Shown piece by piece: positions 45,372 through 55,496 of a stretch of DNA of 64,000 bases. The notes below the pieces were generated by a model, which saw only the letters and a list, made by a program, of their open reading frames with translations, made no database searches and was not told the origin of the DNA. Within the stretch, counting starts at the first letter, position 1, and every line of letters starts with the position of its first letter. This DNA is from JAWXUE01 sp044432865. Lineage in GTDB: Bacteria; Bacillota_I; Bacilli_A; Acholeplasmatales; Anaeroplasmataceae. The stretch lies in contig JAWXUF010000003.1 of NCBI GenBank assembly GCA_044432865.1, positions 8,826 through 72,825 on the forward strand. Reading direction: 5' to 3'. The position numbers and the translations under genes are program-made.

Positions 45372-48266
45372 ATGATTGGATTTTTTTATGGACAAACTGA
45401 ATATAATTATTTAGAAAATGCTATTCCGTTAAGTAAATATGTTGAAACATGTGCATCTTATGGATATACATTCGCAACTATTACAGATAAGAATATGCAT
45501 GGATATTACAAATTCTATAATCTATGCTTATCAAATAATATAAAACCTGTAATAGGATTAAAGGTTCAATTATCAGATCACGATAATATATTAGTTTATG
45601 CTAAAAATGATAATGGATTAAAAACATTATTTAAATTATCTAAATTGCAAGAAACAAAAAAAGATACAGTTAATATTTTAAATAGTTTAACAAGTGATGT
45701 ATTTTTAGTTATACCAGACGATAGTTTAATTCATACGTTATTTGAAAAAAAAGAATATGAAAAAGCAAAAGCAGAATTTAGTAAGTATAAATGTGAAAAG
45801 TATATAGGTTTAAATTCATTTGATAATGAACTTGATAGATTTATTCAAGATAATAATATCAATGTACTTCCTATTAGTAATTGTAATTATTTAGAAAAAA
45901 ATGATTATAACGTTTACAAAACGTTAGTTAAGATTGGTAATACAAATGAGAAAAATCATCATACACATTTATTAAACGTTGAAGAATTTAATTCTTTACT
46001 TGGTAAGTATGCTATGAATAATAAGATTGTAGAAGGTATTGAGTATAACTTAAAAAGTAAGATATCATTACCAATTTATAGCAAAGATATTAGTAATAGT
46101 AATTTATATTTAAGAGAGCTTTCTAATAAGGGGTTACAACGTAGATTACAACTTAAAAATAAAGTATCTTTATACAATAAATATTTTGAAAGACTTTCAT
46201 ATGAGTTAGATATTATTCAAAGTATGGGATATGATGACTACTTTTTAATAGTATGGGATTTAATTAAGTATTCTAAAAAAGAAGGGATTTTGGTTGGTCC
46301 TGGACGTGGAAGTGCAGCTGGAAGTTTAGTATCTTATTGTCTTGGTATTACAGAAATTGATCCATTAGAATATGATTTATATTTCGAAAGATTTTTAAAT
46401 CCAGACAGAATTACTATGCCAGATATTGATATTGATTTCCCTGATAATAAAAGAGAAGAAGTTATACAGTATGTAAAAAATAAATACGGTGAAGATCATG
46501 TATGTTACATAAGTGCATTTAATACATTCGGTGTAAAATCATCTATTAGAGATATTTGTAGAGTGAATAATGTTAATGTAGATCATGCTAGTTTAATGCT
46601 TAAATTTATTGAAGAAAATGGAATAAGTGAAGCGATTAAAAAATATGAATCTAGATCTGAATTATTAGAAGTCTTACAAATTGCTAATAAGATGAATGGT
46701 TTAATAAGACATATTTCTACTCATGCCGCTGGGGTAATTTTATCTAGTGTTAAACTAGATGATTTCCTTCCACTTAGAAGTGGTATTAATGGAGTTTATC
46801 AATCGCAATTAGAAGCAAGTGATCTTGAAAAAATCGGTTTTTTAAAAATAGATTTTTTAGGAATTAGAAACTTATCATTAATTAACAACATGATTAATGA
46901 CATTGGTAATATTAAATTAAATGAAATAAAACTCAACGATAAAAAAACATTTGAACTTTTACAAAAAGGTGATACTAACGGGATTTTTCAATTGGAGAGT
47001 AGTGGTATAAAGAATGTGTTAAAGAAGTTGAAACCAACATGTTTTGATGACATTGTTTCTGTTCTTGCGTTATACAGACCAGGTCCAATGGATAACATAG
47101 ATTCATTTATTGAAGGTAAAAAAACTGGTAAAGTAAAATATCTTATAAAAGAATTAGAACCTATATTGAAACATACATATGGTATTATTGTATATCAAGA
47201 ACAAATTATGGAAATAGCCAATGTTATCTGTGATTACTCATATGCTCAAGCGGATTTATTACGAAGAGCAGTATCTAAAAAAGATAAAGATATTCTAGAT
47301 GAAAATAGAAAGATGTTTACAGAAAAAGCATCAAAAAAAGGATACGATGAATCAATTAGTAATCAAGTGTATGATTTGATTGTTAAATTTGCTGATTATG
47401 GATTTAATAAATCACATTCAGTAGCGTACGCAAAACTATCGTATGAAATGGCATTTTTAAAAGCTAACTATCCTGTTATTTTTATTTCAGAAATGTTAAA
47501 TAATGCTATTGGTGATGACAAAGAAATGATTAGTTATATAAACTATGCAAAAATAAATAAAATTGAAGTAGTAACTCCAAAAGTTAATCACTCGAATTCA
47601 AAATGTATTATCTTTAAAAATCGAATTCTTTTACCATTTCAAGCTATTCATAAAATTGGAATTAACACTTCAAACTCTATTGTTGAAGAAAGAGAAAAAG
47701 GTAAATTTGAATCTTTTGAAGATTTTAAAGATAGAACAGAAGGTTTTATTAATAGTGTATCAATTTCAAATCTAATTTTTTCAAGTGTATTCGACGAGTT
47801 TAATAATACAAAAAAATCAATGAATGAAAAAACAGAAGTTAATAGTACTTTTGCGAAATATGTAACAGATACTATTGATGATGTTTTAGAATATGATTTT
47901 GAGTATCTTAAGGATATGGAAAAAAGTTCTATTGGATTTAATATGAATTACGATATATTCAAAAACAATCAAAATAAGATTAATAAATTTAAAATTATAA
48001 GTAATGAAAATGAGATAATGGAAAATAAAAAAATCAATACTATTGCGTATTTAGAAAACGTAAGAACAATTGAGACGAAGAATAAAGAGCAAATGGCTTT
48101 TGTCGATTTAGATTTAAACTTCATTAAAATAAGTGGAGTTGTATTTCCAAGTGTCTATGATGATTTTCTTAAATTGAATAAAAATCAATTAATTTTAATT
48201 GAAGGTAATGTACAAAAAAGAAATGATGAATATCAAATAGTAATAAATAAAGCAAAAAATATATAA
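45372..48266 (+). CDS. dnaE: DNA polymerase III alpha subunit DnaE
   Basis: The 964-residue C-family polymerase has the catalytic GPGRGSAAGSLVSYCLGI and PDIDIDFPD motifs (about 310-365), the later ALYRPGPMDNI and VYQEQIM motifs, a helix-hairpin-helix and a C-terminal OB domain. The N-terminal PHP domain is present as a fold, but its metal ligands are lost: the VHLHVHSEYS start reads FFYGQTEYN. In Firmicutes DnaE extends RNA primers beside PolC. The start at 45372 follows GAGGTGAT. The chain is shorter than B. subtilis DnaE (1115). Confidence 0.93.
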   Translation: MIGFFYGQTEYNYLENAIPLSKYVETCASYGYTFATITDKNMHGYYKFYNLCLSNNIKPVIGLKVQLSDHDNILVYAKNDNGLKTLFKLSKLQETKKDTVNILNSLTSDVFLVIPDDSLIHTLFEKKEYEKAKAEFSKYKCEKYIGLNSFDNELDRFIQDNNINVLPISNCNYLEKNDYNVYKTLVKIGNTNEKNHHTHLLNVEEFNSLLGKYAMNNKIVEGIEYNLKSKISLPIYSKDISNSNLYLRELSNKGLQRRLQLKNKVSLYNKYFERLSYELDIIQSMGYDDYFLIVWDLIKYSKKEGILVGPGRGSAAGSLVSYCLGITEIDPLEYDLYFERFLNPDRITMPDIDIDFPDNKREEVIQYVKNKYGEDHVCYISAFNTFGVKSSIRDICRVNNVNVDHASLMLKFIEENGISEAIKKYESRSELLEVLQIANKMNGLIRHISTHAAGVILSSVKLDDFLPLRSGINGVYQSQLEASDLEKIGFLKIDFLGIRNLSLINNMINDIGNIKLNEIKLNDKKTFELLQKGDTNGIFQLESSGIKNVLKKLKPTCFDDIVSVLALYRPGPMDNIDSFIEGKKTGKVKYLIKELEPILKHTYGIIVYQEQIMEIANVICDYSYAQADLLRRAVSKKDKDILDENRKMFTEKASKKGYDESISNQVYDLIVKFADYGFNKSHSVAYAKLSYEMAFLKANYPVIFISEMLNNAIGDDKEMISYINYAKINKIEVVTPKVNHSNSKCIIFKNRILLPFQAIHKIGINTSNSIVEEREKGKFESFEDFKDRTEGFINSVSISNLIFSSVFDEFNNTKKSMNEKTEVNSTFAKYVTDTIDDVLEYDFEYLKDMEKSSIGFNMNYDIFKNNQNKINKFKIISNENEIMENKKINTIAYLENVRTIETKNKEQMAFVDLDLNFIKISGVVFPSVYDDFLKLNKNQLILIEGNVQKRNDEYQIVINKAKNI

Positions 48267-48269
48267 AAA

Positions 48270-48301
48270 AACTTCTTATCAGTTTAAATTGATAAGAAGT
48301 T
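48270..48301. terminator. Bidirectional terminator between dnaE and pfp
   Basis: AACTTCTTATCA (48270-48281) and TGATAAGAAGTT (48290-48301) form a 12-bp stem flanked by A-rich sequence on the left and T-rich sequence on the right, so it serves both convergent genes. Confidence 0.85.
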
Positions 48302-48307
48302 TTATTT

Positions 48308-49558
48308 TTATTTTTTAGTTACTTTAACTTTTCTTAATTTAGCAAATCTTGGAAGTCCATCAACAAGTGGAGCTTTCATATCTCCTTGAATAAGTGGAAG
48401 TGCATAGTCTATAAATTCTTTTGTAAGACCAGTTTGATTTTCATTTATCCAATGCAATGGTATTGTTTTTTCAGTGTTAGCTGCTTTATCTAAGTTAACT
48501 AATTTATACTTACATTTATATTTCCCTTTTAAAGTAGTTCCACGTTCAAAGCAAACCATTTTATCTGTTTTACCTCTAACTGCCGCTTGAACAGCTTTTT
48601 TACCAGCAGTATAAGCCTCAGTAATATCTACTTTTGAAGCAAGGTGTTGAGCACATCGTTGAAGAAGACTAAATTCGATGTGTCTTACTTTGCAAGAAAA
48701 TTCATTTTTTAATAATTCTGCTAATACTTGAGCAGCTCCACCTAACTGAGCGTGTCCGAATGCATCAGTTGATAAAGAACCAACCATTTCTGGTAAATAC
48801 TTTCCATCTTCATTTTTAACACCTTCAGATATACAAATGATAATTTTATTTTTATTTTGCATAACTGATTTAACATCACTAATACATTTTTCTACTGTGA
48901 AAGGTACTTCTGGTAAATAAATTAAATCAGGTCCACTACCTTTATGTGCAGCAAGTTGAGCAGCAGCAGTTAACCACCCAGCATTTCTACCCATAATTTC
49001 TACTACAGTAATCATCGGTAAATCATAAACAGTAGCGTCTTGGTATAATTCCATAACAGATGTGGCAACATACTTAACAGCACTACCATATCCAGGACAG
49101 TGATCTGTACCTGCTAAATCATTATCAATAGTTTTTGGAATTCCAATGCAAACACATTTGTAATCATTACTTTTGAAAAATTTACTAATTTTGTTGCATG
49201 TATCCATTGAATCGTTACCACCATTATAAAAAAAGTAACGAATATTGTATTTTTTGAACACTTCTAAAATTTTTATATAATCTGTCTGATCTTCTTTGTA
49301 ATCTTTTAATTTGTAACGAACTGAACCGATTGAAGTAGAAGGAGTTGTTTTAAGTAATTCTAATTCGTTAATATCTTCTTTACTCATATCATAAAATTCT
49401 TCGTTTAAAATACCTTGAATTCCATGTGCTGCTCCATAAACTTCTGTAATGTTTGATTGTTTCAATGCTTCTATAAACACACCAGCGGCACTTGCGTTAA
49501 TAACAGAAGTTGGTCCGCCTGATTGACCTAAAACACAGGCACCTTTTAAATTTCTCAT
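48308..49558 (-). CDS. Pyrophosphate-type 6-phosphofructokinase
   Basis: The 416-residue PFK-family protein has GQSGGPTSVINAS at the N-terminus. The two residues that set phosphoryl donor use differ from ATP enzymes: GGNDS (113-117) instead of GGDGS, and PKTIDND with Lys142 instead of PGTIDND. Both are marks of PPi-dependent PFKs. EIMGRNAGWLTAA and the length of the 'long' type agree. It would make a reversible glycolytic step. AGAGGT precedes its ATG on the minus strand. It diverges from the ATP-type pfkA. Confidence 0.85.
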   Translation of the reverse strand: MRNLKGACVLGQSGGPTSVINASAAGVFIEALKQSNITEVYGAAHGIQGILNEEFYDMSKEDINELELLKTTPSTSIGSVRYKLKDYKEDQTDYIKILEVFKKYNIRYFFYNGGNDSMDTCNKISKFFKSNDYKCVCIGIPKTIDNDLAGTDHCPGYGSAVKYVATSVMELYQDATVYDLPMITVVEIMGRNAGWLTAAAQLAAHKGSGPDLIYLPEVPFTVEKCISDVKSVMQNKNKIIICISEGVKNEDGKYLPEMVGSLSTDAFGHAQLGGAAQVLAELLKNEFSCKVRHIEFSLLQRCAQHLASKVDITEAYTAGKKAVQAAVRGKTDKMVCFERGTTLKGKYKCKYKLVNLDKAANTEKTIPLHWINENQTGLTKEFIDYALPLIQGDMKAPLVDGLPRFAKLRKVKVTKK

Positions 49559-49716
49559 TTTAATACCTCTTTCTTTTAGAATATTAATTTCACTTATATT
49601 TTATGAAATTCACAATATAAAGTCAAATTAAATTCACAAACATATATGTATAAATTTCGATATGACAAGAAATTGTTTGAAAAGTTCAAAAGGTTAAAAA
49701 TATAATTAGAAAAATA

Positions 49717-49744
49717 TTGTTAAATTTTGAATATATGGTATAAT
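49717..49744 (+). promoter_or_regulatory. Sigma-A promoter of pfkA-pyk
   Basis: TTGTTA (49717-49722), a 16-base spacer and TATAAT (49739-49744) with an upstream TG (extended -10), 24 bases before pfkA. Confidence 0.75.
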
Positions 49745-49767
49745 AAAGGAAAAGCGAGGTTGAAAAA

Positions 49768-50718
49768 ATGCGTGTTGGTGTTTTAACTTCTGGTGGAGAT
49801 GCACCAGGTATGAATGCAGCTATAAGAGCTGTAGTTAGAGCTGCCTTAGTAAAAGGCTATGAAGTTTTCGGTATATATGATGGATATAAAGGATTGGTTG
49901 AAGGAAATATCAAACAATTTACACGTACTGATGTAAGTGAAACTTTGAATAAAGGTGGAACAGTATTAGGTACTGCTAGACTTCCAGAATTTACACAAGA
50001 AAGTGTAAGACAACGTGCTGTAGATCAGTTAAAGAAATATGATATTGATTGTTTAATTACAATTGGCGGGGATGGTACTTATCAAGGTGCTAATGCTTTA
50101 ACTAATATGGGAATTAAATGTATTGGATTACCTGGTACAATTGATAACGATATTGCAAGTACTGATTATACAATCGGATTTTCAACTGCTTTGAATACTG
50201 CTGTTGATGCAATTGATAAATTGCGTGATACATCAAGTTCTCATCAAAGATGTTCTATTATTGAAATAATGGGGCGTGATTGTGGGGATCTTAGTATATT
50301 CGCTGGAATATGCTGTGGGGCAGAATATGTAATTACTAAAGAGACTGGATTTGATAAAGAAAAATTATTGAATTCACTTAGAGAAGAGCGTCGTAATGGT
50401 AGAAAACATGCAATTGTTGTAGTTGCAGAAAACATTACCGATGTACATAAATTAGCTAAAGAAGTTGAAGACTATAGTGAATACGAATGTCGAGCAACTG
50501 TTTTAGGATATATTCAACGTGGTGGTATACCTACACCTGAAGATCGTCTACTAGCCTCTCGTATGGGAGTATATGCAGTTGATTTACTTGAGGAAGGCGT
50601 TGGGGGCGTAGCTGTTGGAGTTATTAATAATAAAATGACTTATTCACCATTCAGCGATGCATTAAAAATGACAAAAGAAACTAGGGGTATTCTTAGTATT
50701 GTCAAAAAAATTCAATAG
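49768..50718 (+). CDS. pfkA: ATP-dependent 6-phosphofructokinase
   Basis: The 316-residue protein starts [21 protein letters not shown] and has GGDGTYQGA and LPGTIDNDI, the ATP-type donor-site residues. [10 protein letters not shown] is the substrate loop. Length is normal for the allosteric bacterial enzyme. It is 19 bases before pyk, the usual Bacilli pair. Confidence 0.97.
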   Translation: MRVGVLTSGGDAPGMNAAIRAVVRAALVKGYEVFGIYDGYKGLVEGNIKQFTRTDVSETLNKGGTVLGTARLPEFTQESVRQRAVDQLKKYDIDCLITIGGDGTYQGANALTNMGIKCIGLPGTIDNDIASTDYTIGFSTALNTAVDAIDKLRDTSSSHQRCSIIEIMGRDCGDLSIFAGICCGAEYVITKETGFDKEKLLNSLREERRNGRKHAIVVVAENITDVHKLAKEVEDYSEYECRATVLGYIQRGGIPTPEDRLLASRMGVYAVDLLEEGVGGVAVGVINNKMTYSPFSDALKMTKETRGILSIVKKIQ

Positions 50719-50737
50719 GAAAAATAGGAGAAATATT

Positions 50738-52114
50738 ATGAAAAAAACTAAAGTAGTATGTACAATTGGTCCAGTAAGTGAGCAAAGAGACGTTTTAGAA
50801 AGCTTAATCGGAGCTGGAATGAATGTAATGAGAATGAACTTTTCACATGGTGATGAAGTTGAACAAAGTTTCAGAATTAACAACATTAAAGCTATTAACA
50901 AAGAAAAAGGATTAGCAGTTGGTATTTTATTAGATACTAAAGGTCCTGAAATTAGAACTGGATTAGTTGAAAATCCATTAGATTTACAAGTTGGAGCTGA
51001 AATCCGTGTTACTATGGATTATTCTTATGTTGCTAAAGATACTACAAAAGTAGCTATTTCTTACCCAGGATTATTCAATGATATCGCTGTTGGTGGAAAA
51101 ATTTTAGTTGAAGATGGAAAATTATCTTTAACTGTTAAATCAAAAGATGAGAAAAATAGTGAATTAGTATGTAACGTAGATACTGCTCATGTATTAAAAA
51201 ATAAAAAGAACTGTAACGTTCCAGGTGTAATTTTAAATATGGAATATATTTCTGAAAAAGATAAAGGAGATATCATCTTCGGTTGTAAACAAGATGTTGA
51301 TTTCTTAGCTGCTTCATTCGTTAGACGTGCTGAAGACTTAGCTGATTTAAGAGCTTTATTAGCTTCTCAAGGAAATACAAGAATTAAAATTATTTCTAAA
51401 ATCGAAAACCAAGAAGGTGTTGATAACATGGATGAAATCATTGAGTTATCTGATGGTGTAATGGTTGCTCGTGGAGATTTAGGTGTTGATGTACCAGTTT
51501 GGGAATTACCAGCTATCCAAAAAGAAATGATCGAAAAATGTCAAGCTGCAGGTAAAATTGTAATTTGTGCTACTCAAATGTTAGATTCAATGATCGAAAA
51601 TCATAGACCTACTAGAGCAGAAGCTACAGATTGCCACAATGCTGTTTTAGATGGAACAAGTGCTACAATGTTATCAGGAGAATCAGCTCAAGGTGATTTC
51701 CCATTATTAGCTGTAGAATATATGTCAAAAATTGATCAAGAAGCTGAATACTATATCGATTATGAAAAAATGATGGATAATGCTATTGATGCAACTGATG
51801 AAGATAATACTGCTGCAGGAATTGCTTTAGCTGCTGCTAAAACTGCTTTAAATTACGAAGTATGTGCAATTATTGCTGAAGGAAATGAAAAATTTGTTTA
51901 CCAAGTTTCTGCATTCCGTCCATGTGTTGATATCTTTGCTGCTGTACCTACTCATAGTGATGCTACAAGCTGTTCATTAGCTTGGGGAACAACTACTTTA
52001 GTTGGTAAAGCTGATGATGCTTTAAAAGCTGCTGCTGCTGCTTTATCATTAGAAAAAGGTGACAAAGTATTAAAAGTTACTGAAACATCTTTAGAATTCG
52101 TAACAATTAAATAA
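50738..52114 (+). CDS. pyk: Pyruvate kinase
   Basis: The 458-residue protein has the N-terminal TKVVCTIGP, substrate motif MNFSHG (about 35-40), the catalytic signature [17 protein letters not shown] (about 210-226), ARGDLGV and CATQMLDSM. It lacks the extra C-terminal PEP-utiliser domain of Bacillus Pyk. The start at 50738 follows TAGGAG. Low T/C-starting variation and Ala-rich codons (GCT) suggest high expression. A terminator follows. Confidence 0.97.
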   Translation: MKKTKVVCTIGPVSEQRDVLESLIGAGMNVMRMNFSHGDEVEQSFRINNIKAINKEKGLAVGILLDTKGPEIRTGLVENPLDLQVGAEIRVTMDYSYVAKDTTKVAISYPGLFNDIAVGGKILVEDGKLSLTVKSKDEKNSELVCNVDTAHVLKNKKNCNVPGVILNMEYISEKDKGDIIFGCKQDVDFLAASFVRRAEDLADLRALLASQGNTRIKIISKIENQEGVDNMDEIIELSDGVMVARGDLGVDVPVWELPAIQKEMIEKCQAAGKIVICATQMLDSMIENHRPTRAEATDCHNAVLDGTSATMLSGESAQGDFPLLAVEYMSKIDQEAEYYIDYEKMMDNAIDATDEDNTAAGIALAAAKTALNYEVCAIIAEGNEKFVYQVSAFRPCVDIFAAVPTHSDATSCSLAWGTTTLVGKADDALKAAAAALSLEKGDKVLKVTETSLEFVTIK

Positions 52115-52123
52115 TATAACTAT

Positions 52124-52165
52124 AAAAAACTGTATAAATAAATTTTATTTTACAGTTTTTTATTT
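52124..52165 (+). terminator. pfkA-pyk terminator
   Basis: AAAAAACTGTA (52124-52134) pairs with TACAGTTTTTT (52151-52161) and leads into a T-rich tract. Confidence 0.75.
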
Positions 52166-52256
52166 TACCTATTTTTAGGTCAATATATAAATTTAAGTGA
52201 CTTTAAAATTATATTATGATATTATTACTTATAGATTTATAGTAAAAAGAAAGGGG

Positions 52257-52284
52257 ATATAATCAAAATATATTTTGATTATAT
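52257..52284 (+). promoter_or_regulatory. 28-base perfect palindrome between ribosome-binding site and start of adh
   Basis: ATATAATCAAAATA followed immediately by its reverse complement. It lies between GAAAGGGG (52249-52256) and the ATG at 52293. There is no T run. Folding it out would bring the ribosome-binding site to about eight bases from the start; alternatively it may be an operator. Confidence 0.75.
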
Positions 52285-52292
52285 ATATTAAT

Positions 52293-53462
52293 ATGATTAA
52301 AAATTCAATTTATTATTCACCAACTAAAATGTACTTTGGTGAAGGAGAAGAAAATAATATAGGTAATATAATTAATGAATATGGATATAAAAATATTTTA
52401 ATTATTTATGGAAAGAGTTCTGTAGTGAAAAGTGGACTTTTAGATAAAATAACTAATCAATTAGTAAATGTATCATATAAGTTAAAAGGTGGAGTAGAAC
52501 CAAATCCAAAAGTTAGTTTTGTTGTTGAGGCAAATGAAGAATTTAAAAATGAGAATTTTGATCTTATTTTAGCTGTAGGTGGTGGTTCTGTAATTGATAC
52601 AGCAAAAGGTATTGCTGCAACGTTCAATGGACAATTAGACCCAATAAAAGTTCTTAAAAGAGAAATTGAAATAAAAAAATTCATTCCTGTTGCTACAGTT
52701 TTAACTTTATCAGCAAGTGGAAGTGAATTTAGTAGTAGTTGTGTACTAAGTGAATTATCAATTGGAATGAAACAAGGAATGACACATGATTCATTAAGAC
52801 CAGTATTTTCTATAATGAATCCAACATTAACATGTAGTGTATCAAAATTTCAAACTGCAAATGGTATTGTCGATATAATGATGCATACATTAGAAAGATA
52901 TTTTGATCCTATTTATTCTTTTGATTTTACAAATGAATTATCAATTGGTTTAATAAAGACTGTGTATGAAAATGGTAAAAAAGCAATTGAAAATCCAAAT
53001 GATTATGAAGCCAGAGCTAATCTTATGATTTGCGGGGCATTTTCACATAATGATTTAACAAATATTGGAATTACAAGAAACTTAAGAGTACATGTTTTAG
53101 AGCATGCTGTTTCGGCGTTAAAGGATGAAGTTTCTCACGGAGAAGGTTTAGCAGTATTATTTATTGCTTGGGCTAAAGTAATGAAAGAATACCACAAAAT
53201 AAAAATGGCACCTTTAGCACAACGTTTATTTAATGTTGATTCAAAGTTATCTATTGATGAACAAGCAGATTTATTTATTTCTAAATTACAAGAATTCTTT
53301 ATTAGTATAGGGATGTCTTCTAAATTATCACAACTTAATTTTATTGAAAGTGATTTAGAAGTATTAACTAATATGGCAACAAAAGATAATACAAGACCTA
53401 TAAGTGATGCAAAACCTTTAGATAATGATTTAGTTTATAAAATATATAAGGAAGCATTCTAA
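52293..53462 (+). CDS. Iron-containing alcohol dehydrogenase
   Basis: The 389-residue protein belongs to the group III iron alcohol dehydrogenases, close to the butanol/NADPH aldehyde type (BdhA/YqhD). It has the nucleotide loop GGGSVIDTAKGIA (about 98-110) and the metal ligands in DIMMHTLERY (about 194-203), RVHVLEHAVS and VSHGEGLAVLF. It would reduce aldehydes to alcohols during fermentation. The start at 52293 lacks a close ribosome-binding site unless the upstream palindrome is folded. It overlaps rnhA by one base. Confidence 0.88.
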   Translation: MIKNSIYYSPTKMYFGEGEENNIGNIINEYGYKNILIIYGKSSVVKSGLLDKITNQLVNVSYKLKGGVEPNPKVSFVVEANEEFKNENFDLILAVGGGSVIDTAKGIAATFNGQLDPIKVLKREIEIKKFIPVATVLTLSASGSEFSSSCVLSELSIGMKQGMTHDSLRPVFSIMNPTLTCSVSKFQTANGIVDIMMHTLERYFDPIYSFDFTNELSIGLIKTVYENGKKAIENPNDYEARANLMICGAFSHNDLTNIGITRNLRVHVLEHAVSALKDEVSHGEGLAVLFIAWAKVMKEYHKIKMAPLAQRLFNVDSKLSIDEQADLFISKLQEFFISIGMSSKLSQLNFIESDLEVLTNMATKDNTRPISDAKPLDNDLVYKIYKEAF

Positions 53463-54037
53463 TGAAAGTATACGCGGTTAAAAAAGGAAAAAACCCAGGT
53501 GTATATAATACCTGGGATGAATGTAAAAAAGAAGTAGATGGATTTAAAGGTGCAGAATATAAGTCTTTTAATAATATTACTGAAGCAAATGATTATTTAC
53601 AAGATAAAGAAATTGTTGTTTCTAATATAAGGGCTTATGTAGATGGTAGCTTTAATGTTAAGACAAATGAATATTCATTTGGTGCTGTATTATTAATGGA
53701 TGGTAAAGAATCACACTTTAAAAAGAAATTCGATGATGAAGAGTATGCTGCTATGAGAAATGTCTCTGGAGAAATAAAAGGTGCAGCATTCATGATTAAT
53801 CACTTAATGAAATTAGGTGTAAAAGAAGTAAGCATTTATTATGATTATGAAGGTATTGAAAAGTGGTATAATGGTAAATGGAAAACTAATAGTGATGCTA
53901 CTAAAAGATATGTAGAATTTGCACAAAAAGCAAAGAAAGTAATTAAAGTTAATTTTGTAAAAGTTAAAAGTCATTCTAATGATAAATATAATGATTTAGC
54001 AGACAGACTTGCTAAAGATGCATTAGGCATTAAGTAA
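53462..54037 (+). CDS. rnhA: Ribonuclease H with viroplasmin-type N-domain
   Basis: A 191-residue type 1 RNase H. Residues about 3-48 form the caulimovirus viroplasmin/RHBD domain (YAVKKGKNPGVYNTWDECK), which binds RNA-DNA hybrids. The RNase H fold has AYVDGSFN (Asp about 61), GEIKGA (Glu), DYEGIE (Asp) and a late SHSNDKYNDLADRLAK with the final His/Asp. All four carboxylates are present. It is coupled to adh and converges with the MurE-type gene, overlapping it by 15 bases. Confidence 0.93.
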   Translation: MKVYAVKKGKNPGVYNTWDECKKEVDGFKGAEYKSFNNITEANDYLQDKEIVVSNIRAYVDGSFNVKTNEYSFGAVLLMDGKESHFKKKFDDEEYAAMRNVSGEIKGAAFMINHLMKLGVKEVSIYYDYEGIEKWYNGKWKTNSDATKRYVEFAQKAKKVIKVNFVKVKSHSNDKYNDLADRLAKDALGIK

Positions 54038-55375
54038 TGATTTTGTATATAAGTAATCGTTGTGTGGGAATTTGATATTATATATTTGTTCATAATTTTC
54101 AACACCTTTTCCTACGATAACTAATATACTATCTTTATCAAGAAGTTCAAGACCTAACTTAATAGCGTCTTTTCTAAAGAGTACTAAATAGTACTCTTTT
54201 TTTATTTTCTTTGTTAAATCATGAAAGATATTTACAATAGATTCATTTTTAGGATCTTCACTTGTGATTATAATTTTATCACAAAAGTGATTTGCAATAC
54301 TTCCTAACATTGGTCGTTTAGATTTATCTTTTCCCCCAGATGATCCTAATACTAATACAATTTTTTTCTTTGTAATTTGTTTAATGTTTTTCAGTAAATT
54401 TTCTAATGCATTAGGAGTGTGTGCAAAATCTATTACAACTTGTTTAGTTGTTGTATTAATTAATTCAAATCTTCCAGATATTTTTTTCATATACATAAAA
54501 TTAGTATTTTCAAGAAGATTATATTTATCTAGAACTAAGACAGCTGCCAAACAATTGTAGACATTATATTTACCGAAAAATGGTATAACTAAAGGGTTTT
54601 TACTTTTATTTAAAATATATTTAAATTCTATTCTATCAAGAAATAATTTAACATTAACGCCCCTACAGTCACAATCACTCAATCCATATGTTTTAATATT
54701 TTTATGTTTTAATTTAAATAAATTTTTATCATCAGCATTAACAAATACTGATCCATTTCTTTTAAGATAAGACATTAAATCAAATTTTGTTTTAATATAA
54801 TTTTTCATTGTTTTGTGTGTATTTAAATGCTCGTGTGTTATGTTAGTATAAATAAGACAGTCAAACGAAAGAGAAAATAATCTATTAGAAAGAATACCTT
54901 CGCTACTACATTCCATTACTACATACTTGATATTTTCTTTAGTCATATTAGATAAATGTTTTCTAATTGTAATTATATCAGGTGTAGTATTAATCGTATT
55001 ATATTTTTTAAGATTATAAATAATTCCATTAGTACCTATATAACCACAATCACTATTTTGATTAATTAATGATTGTATCATTAAGCAAGTAGATGTTTTG
55101 CCATCTGTACCTGTAACACCAATTAATTCTAAATTGTATGGATAGAAGTAATCTAATAATTTTTTAAATATTGGATAAATATCTTTTACATAAATAACTT
55201 TCGCCCTAACGTAAATTCTATGTTCTGAAATTATTAAAGTTGCTCCTCTATTAATAGCATCATTCAAATAATATGTATTATCTATATAATCATTTTTAAT
55301 ACAAACAAAAATACTTTTTCTATTACACTTTCTACTATCAATTTCTACACTTGAATAATTGTTAAATTTTCTCAT
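54023..55375 (-). CDS. murE: MurE-type UDP-MurNAc peptide ligase
   Basis: The 450-residue Mur ligase has the P-loop GVTGTDGKTST (about 86-96), TNITHEHLNTH (about 180-190) and the third-domain ISGRFELI and VIDFAHTPNAL. These match MurE, which adds the third amino acid to the peptidoglycan stem. The specificity loop, DNPR in diaminopimelate enzymes, reads EDPK (in SEDPKNES), so the amino acid added cannot be told. The start at 55375 follows AAGGTGA. It is away from any mur/dcw cluster. A CapB-like or MurT-like ligase is less likely. Confidence 0.8.
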   Translation of the reverse strand: MRKFNNYSSVEIDSRKCNRKSIFVCIKNDYIDNTYYLNDAINRGATLIISEHRIYVRAKVIYVKDIYPIFKKLLDYFYPYNLELIGVTGTDGKTSTCLMIQSLINQNSDCGYIGTNGIIYNLKKYNTINTTPDIITIRKHLSNMTKENIKYVVMECSSEGILSNRLFSLSFDCLIYTNITHEHLNTHKTMKNYIKTKFDLMSYLKRNGSVFVNADDKNLFKLKHKNIKTYGLSDCDCRGVNVKLFLDRIEFKYILNKSKNPLVIPFFGKYNVYNCLAAVLVLDKYNLLENTNFMYMKKISGRFELINTTTKQVVIDFAHTPNALENLLKNIKQITKKKIVLVLGSSGGKDKSKRPMLGSIANHFCDKIIITSEDPKNESIVNIFHDLTKKIKKEYYLVLFRKDAIKLGLELLDKDSILVIVGKGVENYEQIYNIKFPHNDYLYTKSLLNA

Positions 55376-55496
55376 TAAAATCACCTTTTAACATTATTTG
55401 TAAAAAAGAATAAAATATACCTTTATGTTGAATTATATTTTAAATATATTATAATATGGGTAGGTACAAAATAATAATAAAATATTGGGGGCTCAT

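Noticed and set aside
52257..52284. The 28-base palindrome as a transcription terminator
   Set aside because: No T run follows, and a separate terminator for pyk lies at 52124-52165.
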